In this document: one piece after another, positions 34,161-41,748 of the stretch
Layout: every line of letters begins with the position of its first letter
How positions within the stretch are numbered: the first letter of the stretch is position 1
Assembly (NCBI GenBank): GCA_963665935.1
Contig: OY762510.1
Location: 2,728,001 to 2,792,000, forward strand
Reading direction: 5' to 3'
DNA: 64,000 bases
DNA from: Syntrophus sp963665935
GTDB lineage: Bacteria; Desulfobacterota; Syntrophia; Syntrophales; Syntrophaceae
Translations under genes and position numbers: made by a program
The notes under the pieces: model-generated
What the model was told of the DNA's origin: nothing
Seen by the model: only the letters and a program-made list of their open reading frames with translations
Databases searched by the model: none

Positions 34161-35264
34161 ATGGATGCCTTGAAAACGGATAAACATTCGGCGTTTCAGA
34201 ACGAGCCGAATTCCCCTCGGGACAGGAAATGGAAATTTTCCGAACTCCTGGCGGAGCCCCCGGTACGGGAACGCTGGGAGAAGGTGCGCGAGTATTTCTT
34301 CCTCCGTGAGTCGACCTTTGACATGACCAACCGCTGCAACCTGCGGTGCGACGGCTGTTACTATTATGAAGGGGAAAAACCCCTTGCGGTCGAAAACCGG
34401 GACCCGGAGTCCTGGCGCAAGCTCATGCAGGCCGAAAAGGCCAGGGGGATTACCTACGTGGTCCTCGCCGGTGCGGAGCCGTCGCTGGTTCCGGAACTTC
34501 TTTCCGTGTGCTATGAAGAAATGCCCCTGGGATGCATTGCCTCCAACGGATTTCTCCCCATTCCCGAAGCGATCGGCTATAAAATTCATGTTTCCGTCTG
34601 GGGAAATGATGACACCAGCGCCCGCGTCCGCCAGGCTGGTGGCCTGCTGGAGCGCCAGATAAAAAATTACCGGGGGGATCCCCGGGCGGTCTTTGTCTAC
34701 ACCTTTACGAAGGAGAATATCGAAGAGGCCTATCCGGTCGTGGAAATCCTGGCCTCCTGTGATTGCAGGGTAACCTTCAACATGTTTTCCGCGCCCGTCG
34801 GGTATAAAGGGCCGCTGCGTCACGACCGGGAATCCCTTGACCGCGTCCGCGCCGTCATGAGGGACCTGCTGTTTCGCCATCCCCGTCATGTGCTCTTTTC
34901 CTGTTACAATGCCGTGGCGCACACCCAGCAAGCGAGCCTCCACGATCTCTTTTCGTGCTCCTATCCCCGGAGAAACAGGTCGACGGAGATCGGTCTGGGC
35001 CGATCCTTCCGGCAGTACCGGACAGACCTGACCTGGGACCGGGAAGCAGCCTGCTGCGTTCCCGACACGGATTGTGCGGACTGCCGTCATTATGCCGCGG
35101 GAAGCGCCGTGGTGACGGCACGGCTGTACCGTCACGTGACCGATCCACTGACCTTCCGGTCCTGGCTGGATTATGTGGATACCTATCTTGCCGTGTGGGT
35201 CATGGGGTATGAAAAAGGGGAAAATCTCTGTAACGAGCTGATTGCGCCCCCCGCAAATTTATAA
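34161..35264 (+). CDS. Radical SAM protein, lipid cluster paralogue 1
   Basis: The 367-residue protein has the radical SAM motif FDMTNRCNLRCDGCYYYEG (Cys59, Cys63, Cys66), then YVVLAGAEPSLVPELLSVCY (GGEP-like motif) and HVSVWGNDD. Near the C terminus CC-x5-C-x2-C (Cys298, 299, 305, 308) may hold an auxiliary Fe-S cluster. It is paralogous to the next gene along its length. The chemistry is unknown. Confidence 0.87.
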   Translation: MDALKTDKHSAFQNEPNSPRDRKWKFSELLAEPPVRERWEKVREYFFLRESTFDMTNRCNLRCDGCYYYEGEKPLAVENRDPESWRKLMQAEKARGITYVVLAGAEPSLVPELLSVCYEEMPLGCIASNGFLPIPEAIGYKIHVSVWGNDDTSARVRQAGGLLERQIKNYRGDPRAVFVYTFTKENIEEAYPVVEILASCDCRVTFNMFSAPVGYKGPLRHDRESLDRVRAVMRDLLFRHPRHVLFSCYNAVAHTQQASLHDLFSCSYPRRNRSTEIGLGRSFRQYRTDLTWDREAACCVPDTDCADCRHYAAGSAVVTARLYRHVTDPLTFRSWLDYVDTYLAVWVMGYEKGENLCNELIAPPANL

Positions 35265-35276
35265 AGTCGAGGATTT

Positions 35277-36275
35277 ATGAAAACCGTAAGTTCCCTGCTG
35301 GATGAAGAATGGTATGCGCGATACCGGCGGATCTCCAATCTCAATATCCGCAGTTCCATCTATGACGTGACAAACCGCTGCAACCTCCGCTGCAAGGGGT
35401 GCTTCTTCTTTTCATCGGGCGAACATGAGGCGGCCCGGGAGGAAGAGGATCTTTCAAAATGGGAAACCTTTGTGGAGAACGAAAAAGAGCGGGGCGTGAA
35501 CCTGGCGATCCTGATCGGCGGCGAACCGACTCTCTTTCTCGACCGTATCGAGGCCTTCTATAAAAGGCTGCCGACCTACTGCGCCACCAACGGCCTCATC
35601 CGCGTTCCCCGGGAGCGTTTCCCCGATCTGATGATCGGTATCTCTCTGTGGGGCGATCCGGACGATGAAATCCGCTTGCGGGGGAAGGACACCTTCGCAA
35701 TCTCCAGCCGGAATTACGAAGGAGACCCCTGGACCTATTACCTCTTCACGATCACCCCCCGGCAGGTGGGCAAGATCGAGCCGACCATCCGGCGCATCCG
35801 CGATGTGGGGCTCAAAGTACACATGCAGCTCCTGTCCAATGACGAAGGCGTGGACGGGTTTTCCTGGACGGAGGAACAGCTCCGGGAGGTCCGCCTGGAG
35901 ATGGACGGCGCACTGGATCAGTTTCCGGAAACGGTCATCTCATCAAAATATTACCATGAGATCATCACCACGGGGAAGATGTTCGGCCGTCCCTTCGGCT
36001 GGGCGGAATGCCCCTCGGTCACGGAACCCATGGATTCCCGGAATCCCCGCCCCAAGCGGCTGATCCGCTTCATCCGCTGGGCCTCGGATCTGAAGACCAT
36101 GCACCGCTGCTGTACCTCGGCGACACGCGACTGTTCGACCTGCAAAGACGGCGCGGCCCACATGAGCTGGGTGATGGTCAACAAGCGGGAGCATCTGCAG
36201 AGTGCCGAAGATCTGCAGAACTGGATCGAAGTTTATGAGATGTTTGCCAAACTCTACCGCTTCATCCCCTGGTAG
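35277..36275 (+). CDS. Radical SAM protein, lipid cluster paralogue 2
   Basis: The 332-residue protein has YDVTNRCNLRCKGCFFFSSG (Cys35, Cys39, Cys42), LAILIGGEPTLFLDRIEAFY and MIGISLWGDPDDE, and the same C-terminal Cys set, CC-x6-C-x2-C (Cys278, 279, 286, 289). It follows paralogue 1 by 12 bases. Tandem duplication followed by divergence suggests two related steps on the same substrate or a heterodimer. Confidence 0.87.
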   Translation: MKTVSSLLDEEWYARYRRISNLNIRSSIYDVTNRCNLRCKGCFFFSSGEHEAAREEEDLSKWETFVENEKERGVNLAILIGGEPTLFLDRIEAFYKRLPTYCATNGLIRVPRERFPDLMIGISLWGDPDDEIRLRGKDTFAISSRNYEGDPWTYYLFTITPRQVGKIEPTIRRIRDVGLKVHMQLLSNDEGVDGFSWTEEQLREVRLEMDGALDQFPETVISSKYYHEIITTGKMFGRPFGWAECPSVTEPMDSRNPRPKRLIRFIRWASDLKTMHRCCTSATRDCSTCKDGAAHMSWVMVNKREHLQSAEDLQNWIEVYEMFAKLYRFIPW

Positions 36276-36347
36276 GCGAATAGGCCTATCTCTCTCCCCG
36301 GCGCGATTGACAAATTTTTCCAAAATTTTCTTTTCCGGACGGGATTT

Positions 36348-37598
36348 ATGAATCAGGAACGGCCGGTTATTCTGGGGTATGACGCGGTTTCACCCCTGGG
36401 GGCGGATCTGGAATCCGCATGGCATCGGGCGCTCCGTGGCGAGAGCGGCATCGGGTTCCTGACCCGCTTTCCCCTGCGCAGAAACTTTCCCGTTCGGATC
36501 GCCGGTCAGGTCGAAGACATCGACGAGGCGGCCTTTTCCTTCCTCAATCCCCGCGACATGGCCCAATGGACGTCGCCGATTTTCCGCCATGCCCTCCTGG
36601 TCGTCCATCGGGCCCTGGAAAAAAGCGGCCTGGAAATAATCCAGGACATTGCGCCCCGGGTCGCGATCACCTTCAGCTCGGCCATCGGCGGGCTCGATGC
36701 CGTGCTTTCCGCGGATCGCCTTCTCCAGGCCGAAAACAAACTTCCCCATCCTTTCACCAATCCCAACTCCTGCATCAACATGGTCGGGGGAAAGATCTCC
36801 ATTCTGACCGGGGCGACGGGGCCGATATCGGCCACGATTACCGCCTGCGCCACGGGGGCGACCTCCCTGATTATCGGCGCCCTCTTCCTCCAGCAGGGCA
36901 TGGCCGATGCGGTCATCTGCGGAGCGGTCGATTTCCCCCTGGTGGAGCCGATCGTGGCTGGTTTCGCCACGATGAACGGTGCGTATCGACCGAAGAGCGG
37001 GGAAGGGGAGGAGCCGCCGCAGCGGGCCAGCCGTCCCTTTTCTCTCCATCGCCGGGGATTTGTCGTTGCGGAAGGGGCCGCCTGCATCGTCCTCGCTACG
37101 AAGGCCTTCGCGAGAGCCCATGGATTGCCCTGGTCCCTGGAGATGGCCGGGTGGAGCATGACGGCCGATGCCTTTCATTTCGTCGCGCCCAATCCGGAAA
37201 CGGTGCAGCGGTGCGTCGAGGAAAGCATCCGTTCGGCCGGTCTTTCCCCGGCGGATATCCAGGCGGTCAATGCCCATGGGACATCGACCAAAGTGGGAGA
37301 CAAGGTGGAGGCGGACGTCCTGCGCCGGGTCTTCGGACAAACCCTTCCACCGATAACGGCGAACAAGTCCCAGCTCGGCCATGCCATGGGGGCCTCCAGT
37401 GCCATCGAAACCGTTCTGGCCCTGGAGGGGATGCGGCGAAATACCGTGCTGCCGACGATCAATTATGTGCCCGATCCCGACATTCCCCTGGAGTCGATTG
37501 CCGACAAGGCCATCTTCGTGCCCCAGGAATTCCTATTGAAAAACGCCTTCGGCTTCGGCGGCTGCAATTCCTGCATCGTCTTTCAGCGAACCGCCTGA
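36348..37598 (+). CDS. Beta-ketoacyl-ACP synthase (FabF-like)
   Basis: The 416-residue protein has the full ketosynthase set: Cys167 in SATITACATGATSLIIG, His310 in AVNAHGTSTKVGDKVE, Lys340 and His345 in TANKSQLGHAMGASSAIE. It is a discrete condensing enzyme, distinct from the fused one at 28985 and most similar in layout to the one at 50715. Last plus-strand gene of the first cluster block. Confidence 0.93.
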   Translation: MNQERPVILGYDAVSPLGADLESAWHRALRGESGIGFLTRFPLRRNFPVRIAGQVEDIDEAAFSFLNPRDMAQWTSPIFRHALLVVHRALEKSGLEIIQDIAPRVAITFSSAIGGLDAVLSADRLLQAENKLPHPFTNPNSCINMVGGKISILTGATGPISATITACATGATSLIIGALFLQQGMADAVICGAVDFPLVEPIVAGFATMNGAYRPKSGEGEEPPQRASRPFSLHRRGFVVAEGAACIVLATKAFARAHGLPWSLEMAGWSMTADAFHFVAPNPETVQRCVEESIRSAGLSPADIQAVNAHGTSTKVGDKVEADVLRRVFGQTLPPITANKSQLGHAMGASSAIETVLALEGMRRNTVLPTINYVPDPDIPLESIADKAIFVPQEFLLKNAFGFGGCNSCIVFQRTA

Positions 37599-37659
37599 TT
37601 CCCTGCAGAGTGCAGTCAAGGAAGGGGAAAATAGAGAAAATATCAGGACCGGTCGTATC

Positions 37660-37696
37660 AACAAAAGAGCCCAAAGACTTGCGTCCCTGGGCTCTT
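37660..37696 (-). terminator. Intrinsic terminator of the PEP-CTERM gene
   Basis: AAGAGCCCA and TGGGCTCTT form a nine-base stem; on the minus strand it is followed by TTGTTG within a T-rich run. It lies 27 bases after the PEP-CTERM stop and could also act on the convergent ketosynthase transcript. Confidence 0.65.
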
Positions 37697-37722
37697 CAGG
37701 AATGAATAAAGAAGATGAAGAA

Positions 37723-38340
37723 TTAACTGAGTTTAGATGTGATCCGCCTGCGCATGCCGACCAACCCCGCAAGACCGGAACCCAGGAGCCAAAAGGCAGC
37801 GGGAATCGGAACGGCTGATGCGGTCAAAGTCGTGCTGAGATATGCAGGACTACCGTTGTAGTCGGTTGTCCAAATCCATTGAGCGTTCGAATCGATCCCC
37901 GAGCGGTAACCCCAAGGGCCAACGCCATTATAGCCATAAGTGCTCGCCGCCGTCGATCCTGTTGTCCAGTCCGGAGAGGTTGTAACCGTCCAATACGTGC
38001 CGTCGGTCACAAGTTTCTGGCTTCCGTTTGCAAAGGTGAATCCGGTATCGCTCAGTGTGAAATCCCCTATAAAACTTCCGGGACCGCCCCAATTGATTCC
38101 ATATACGTGGAGATAAAGAGTATTCCCCGCCGTCAGGTTAACGCTTCCCGAATAAGTGGCCCCCCAATTATTGCCATACGCTATCTGATCTCCATCAACG
38201 GTAGGGCTGGTGCTTATGTACAGATAAAACGCATTATCCGCAGTCGCATGGTAGGTAAGGGTCGTTGCCATGCCGTTTTGTGTAAAACCAAAAAAGATTA
38301 TTCCCACAGTCAGGATGAAAAACATAATGATCTTTTTCAT
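37723..38340 (-). CDS. PEP-CTERM (VPxPA-type) exported protein
   Basis: The 205-residue protein has a signal peptide (MKKIIMFFILTVGIIFFGFT), a beta-rich Gly/Tyr/Thr body, and the C-terminal sorting signal VPIPAAFWLLGSGLAGLVGM followed by RRR. Exosortase systems cleave this signal and are linked to extracellular polysaccharide. No exosortase lies in this window. GGAGG is six bases before the ATG at 38340; an ATG at 38346 is too close to it. Confidence 0.88.
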   Translation of the reverse strand: MKKIIMFFILTVGIIFFGFTQNGMATTLTYHATADNAFYLYISTSPTVDGDQIAYGNNWGATYSGSVNLTAGNTLYLHVYGINWGGPGSFIGDFTLSDTGFTFANGSQKLVTDGTYWTVTTSPDWTTGSTAASTYGYNGVGPWGYRSGIDSNAQWIWTTDYNGSPAYLSTTLTASAVPIPAAFWLLGSGLAGLVGMRRRITSKLS

Positions 38341-38346
38341 AGGCAT

Positions 38347-38566
38347 CCTCCTTCATTCATTTAAATTTTCTCTTTATTCAGATTAATTTAATTCTTTTAT
38401 TGTTTCAATACAGAGATACCATGAATTTATCTAAGTGTTACGCCTAAGAGAAATCGAATCCATGACGCGCTCATAAGGATTAATAAACGCACTTGCAGGA
38501 GGCTGCTCTCTTTACATATGTTAATTGTCGGTGCTATAGAGCCACTTCGTGATCGCCGTAATGAGG
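38347..38566. other. AT-rich intergenic region
   Basis: Holds the GGAGG ribosome site and presumably the promoter of the PEP-CTERM gene. No gene was seen between it and the IS21 end at 38567. Confidence 0.5.
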
Positions 38567-38635
38567 TGTCGACGGGAATGATAAAGTGTACCAGAAATGG
38601 GAATGAAAAGTGTACCACCTGGAATTCCTAATCCT

Positions 38636-38669
38636 GGTAACATCTCCTTATAAGAGAGGAGGGGTTACC
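38636..38669 (+). promoter_or_regulatory. Hairpin over the istA ribosome site
   Basis: GGTAAC and TCTCC in the 5' arm pair with GGAG and GTTACC in the 3' arm, so the GGAGG ribosome site of istA (ATG 38671) would be buried. It resembles the structure before IS66 tnpA. Confidence 0.5.
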
Positions 38670-38670
38670 G

Positions 38671-38781
38671 ATGATTTCCAGCGAGGCATTTATGGACATT
38701 TATCATTTGCACCGTCGAGGTTACAGTATTCGGAAAATAGCCGAGACTCTCGGTGTCCACAGAAAGACCGTCAAAAGGTAA
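38671..38781 (+). pseudogene. istA: istA 5' fragment
   Basis: Encodes MISSEAFMDIYHLHRRGYSI and RKIAETLGVHRKTVKR, the helix-turn-helix start of an IS21 transposase, then ends at a TAA formed by the IS66 end GTAAGCG. A GAGGAGGGG ribosome site precedes it. Confidence 0.88.
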
Positions 38782-38826
38782 GCGTCTGATGTACCCATCT
38801 TCACATCCGTCATTCCCTGAGCTATA

Positions 38827-38860
38827 GCCTCCCACAAAGAAAAATTTCTTTCTGGGAGGC
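38827..38860 (+). promoter_or_regulatory. Hairpin that hides the tnpA ribosome site, IS66 copy C
   Basis: Same 34-base inverted repeat as copies A and B, before the ATG at 38866. Confidence 0.75.
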
Positions 38861-38865
38861 AAAAT

Positions 38866-39189
38866 ATGATGATCAGAGCGGAACGACGAGCCCATTGGCG
38901 CACCATCATCGAAGACCAGGCAGCAAGTGGCTTGAACATCACCACATTTTGCCGTGAAAAGCAGATCAATCGGCATCAGTTTCATGCCTGGCGCCGCCGA
39001 CTCCGGGAACAAGAACCTTGCACAGGAGGTTTTCTGGAACTGATTCCCGGAAGAGCGGTCGAAACCGGCTCCGGCATCCGAATTCATCCAGACAAGAATT
39101 TCGCCATCGAGGTGGATCGGGGATTCGATCCCTTCACCCTCCGCACCGTCGTTGAAACGCTTCGGAGCCTCTCCCCGTGCTCGGTCTGA
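38866..39189 (+). CDS. tnpA: IS66 accessory protein TnpA, copy C
   Basis: A 107-residue helix-turn-helix protein, identical to copies A and B. Confidence 0.93.
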   Translation: MMIRAERRAHWRTIIEDQAASGLNITTFCREKQINRHQFHAWRRRLREQEPCTGGFLELIPGRAVETGSGIRIHPDKNFAIEVDRGFDPFTLRTVVETLRSLSPCSV

Positions 39190-39518
39190 CGGCGGCAACC
39201 CACATCTATCTGTATCGCGGCCGCTGCGACATGCGCAAATCTTTCGATGGTCTCTGCGGCCTCATCCGATCCGAGTTGGGGGCCGATCCCCTGTCTGGAT
39301 CTCTGTTCGTCTTCGTGAACCGCCGTCGCAACATGGTCAAACTCCTCTACTGGGACCGGGATGGTTTGGCTCTCTGGTACAAACGCCTGGAACGGGGCTG
39401 CTTCATCCTTCCGGAGCGGTGGACCGAAGACGGTCTGATCGAGCGTCGGGATCTGACCATGCTGCTGGAAGGAATCGTACCGAAAAAAGTGGGGAATAGA
39501 TACAAAATAGGCATATAA
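39177..39518 (+). CDS. tnpB: IS66 accessory protein TnpB, copy C
   Basis: A 113-residue IS66 Orf2 protein, identical to copies A and B; GTG start overlapping tnpA. Confidence 0.95.
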   Translation: MLGLTAATHIYLYRGRCDMRKSFDGLCGLIRSELGADPLSGSLFVFVNRRRNMVKLLYWDRDGLALWYKRLERGCFILPERWTEDGLIERRDLTMLLEGIVPKKVGNRYKIGI

Positions 39519-39558
39519 ATACTTGACATTATTAGGTTAATGTGCTACATACCCTCCC

Positions 39559-41172
39559 ATGGTTTCGACACTTCCTCAGGCCCTGGAACTCCTTGCGCAG
39601 AAGGATGCCCAGATTTCAGAACTGACCGCTCAGAAGGATGCGCAGATCGGGGAACTATCCCGAAAGATCGAATCTCTGCAGCGCCAGCTGACCACCCTGC
39701 AGCATCAGATGGAACAGATGCTCCGGCGCCTTTATGGCCGAAAGTCCGAGCGGCTCAACCCCAACCAGCTGATGTTCGATTCCATCGTAATCCAATCGCT
39801 GGAACAGACCGGAAAAGATCAAAAGCCGGAAGCGCCTGTGGAACAGGAAGTCAAGACAAAAACCCGCAAGGTCTCCCAGCATCATGGGCGGGTTCCCATT
39901 CCCGAACACCTGGAACGGGTGGAAATCCTGCTGGACATCCCCGAAGATCAGAAGACCTGCCCCGAAACGGGCAAGCCCCTGAAGGTGATCAACGTCGAAG
40001 TTTCGGAGAAACTGGAATACCGCCCCGGCAAGCTCATCGTCAACGTCTATAAGCGCCCCCAATACGCCCTGCCGGAGGACGACGAAGCAACCCCCGGCAT
40101 CCTCTCCGCGCCGATGCCTGATCATCCCGTCGCAAGGTGCAAAGCCGATGTGGGGCTGATTGCCCATCTGATCGTCAGCAAGTTCGCCGATCATCTGCCC
40201 CTGTACCGGCAGAACGGCATTTTAGAGCGGGAAGGGGTGCCGATTCCCCGAGCGACCCAGGCCAGCTGGCTAATGCAGACCTACGAAAGCATCTCCGGAC
40301 TGGAAAAGGCCTTCAGGCAGGCCGTCATTGGGGAAGCGGAAATCCTGTTCACCGACGACACACCCATTCCCCTGCAAGTCAAAGGGAATGGAAAGCTCAA
40401 AAAGGCCAGGCTGTGGATCTATGTGCAGGGAGGAACCGATCCCCCGCTTGTTGCCTATGACTTCTCCATTGATCGCAGTAAGCGGCGACCCATCGATTAT
40501 CTTGAAGGTTATCGAGGCTATGTCCATGCCGACGCCTATAGCGGCTACGATGAACTATTCCGTAAAGAGGGGATCATCGAGGTAGGCTGCTGGGCTCATG
40601 CACGGAGAAAGTTCGATGAAGCAGTTTCTTCGCGTCCCCAGGAAGCGACGGACATCCTGGCCCGCATTGCCCGTCTCTATCATGAGGTGGAAACTCCCTG
40701 CGCCAATATGAAACCAGAAGAGAGACAGCGCCGTCGGCAGGAACATGCTGCACCGATCCTTGCCGGAATCTTTGCCAAGCTTGAAGAGCTGAAGCAACAG
40801 TCGATTCCGTCGGAACCCATCCGCAAGGCGGTGGACTATGCCCTGAATCAACGCCAGGCTCTGTGCCGTTATCTGGAAGATGGACGGCTTCGACCGGACA
40901 ACAACTTGGCGGAGAATGCCATGCGTCCCGTGGCCCTGGGCCGCAAGAACTGGCTTTTCGTTGGCAGCGAACGAGGCGGCCGGGCGGCGGCCCTGTTCAT
41001 GAGTCTCATCCAGTCCTGTAAAACCTGTGACGTCAATCCCTGGGAGTACTTTGATGACATACTCCGCAGGATCATGAGCCATCCAGTCAGTCGCTTGAGG
41101 GAACTGCTCCCCGATCAATGGAAACCGCTGCCCAAGGACGAACGTGGTTTGCTCCTACCGGCTGAAGTCTGA
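39559..41172 (+). CDS. tnpC: IS66 transposase TnpC, copy C
   Basis: Full-length 537-residue transposase. It differs from copy B by one residue (LWIYVQGG instead of LWVYVQGG). DDE motifs intact. Confidence 0.96.
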   Translation: MVSTLPQALELLAQKDAQISELTAQKDAQIGELSRKIESLQRQLTTLQHQMEQMLRRLYGRKSERLNPNQLMFDSIVIQSLEQTGKDQKPEAPVEQEVKTKTRKVSQHHGRVPIPEHLERVEILLDIPEDQKTCPETGKPLKVINVEVSEKLEYRPGKLIVNVYKRPQYALPEDDEATPGILSAPMPDHPVARCKADVGLIAHLIVSKFADHLPLYRQNGILEREGVPIPRATQASWLMQTYESISGLEKAFRQAVIGEAEILFTDDTPIPLQVKGNGKLKKARLWIYVQGGTDPPLVAYDFSIDRSKRRPIDYLEGYRGYVHADAYSGYDELFRKEGIIEVGCWAHARRKFDEAVSSRPQEATDILARIARLYHEVETPCANMKPEERQRRRQEHAAPILAGIFAKLEELKQQSIPSEPIRKAVDYALNQRQALCRYLEDGRLRPDNNLAENAMRPVALGRKNWLFVGSERGGRAAALFMSLIQSCKTCDVNPWEYFDDILRRIMSHPVSRLRELLPDQWKPLPKDERGLLLPAEV

Positions 41173-41326
41173 CCAGTACTGACTGATCCTTGCTGTCTTT
41201 TACTCCGTTCTCAGCTCCACCCCTTGCTTTATCCCTTTTTCAAAGAACCGCGGCTTATCTCTCTTGACCGATACATCAATAACTTATCTGGAAAGAAGTT
41301 CCAAGATGACTTTGTCGTACGCTTAC

Positions 41327-41571
41327 TTTTCCAGTTCATTTCTTACCGCTATGAGAAGAGCTCAACCATCATCACCTCAAACAAGAGCTTCATCGATTGG
41401 CAGGAACTCTTCGGAGATCCCGTGATTGCCTCTGCCATCCTGGACAGGCTTCTCCATCACAGCAAGGTGATCAACATCAAGGGGCATAGCTACCGCTTAA
41501 AAGAACATGCCTTCAGCAAACAGATTTACAACCAGCAAGGAGGTGATTCCGTGAACGACCTGTCATCATGA
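41327..41571 (+). pseudogene. istB: istB 3' fragment
   Basis: The frame after the IS66 end reads FQFISYRYEKSSTIITSNKS, then FIDWQELFGDPVIASAILDR and LLHHSKVINIKGHSYRL, the C-terminal third of an IstB ATPase. The Walker A and B motifs are missing. The open frame continues upstream into IS66 (from 41224), which is not native. Confidence 0.88.
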
Positions 41572-41748
41572 ACCGTGTGCCAGCATAAAGGGGTGGTACA
41601 TTTTTATTTTCCCAGAACTGGTACACTTTTACTTTCCCATTGACAACCCGGCGGCGATTTTTCAATAAGGGTTAAAAAGGATCTCGGACCATGGAATCAA
41701 CTTTCGTATACTCTCGGCAACATTCACGCTGGGAGGATATGATCTGAG

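Larger units (their letters stand above)
38778..41326 (+). mobile_element. IS66-family element, copy C (2549 bp) without target duplication
   Basis: The ends are the same as in copy B. The left flank is GTCAAAAG, the right flank TTTTCCAG, so there is no 8-base duplication. The left flank is istA and the right flank istB. This points to a recombination or deletion after insertion. All three genes are intact. Confidence 0.95.
38567..41645 (+). mobile_element. IS21-family remnant, internally deleted and carrying IS66 copy C
   Basis: Both IS21 ends are present: the left begins TGTCGACGGGAATGATAAAG and the right, read on the minus strand, begins TGTCAATGGGAAAGTAAAAG. Each end has two GTGTACCA-type repeats. 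Between them lie only the 5' end of istA and the 3' end of istB, with IS66 copy C at the join. Most of istA and the first part of istB are gone. No duplication flanks the remnant. Confidence 0.85.
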
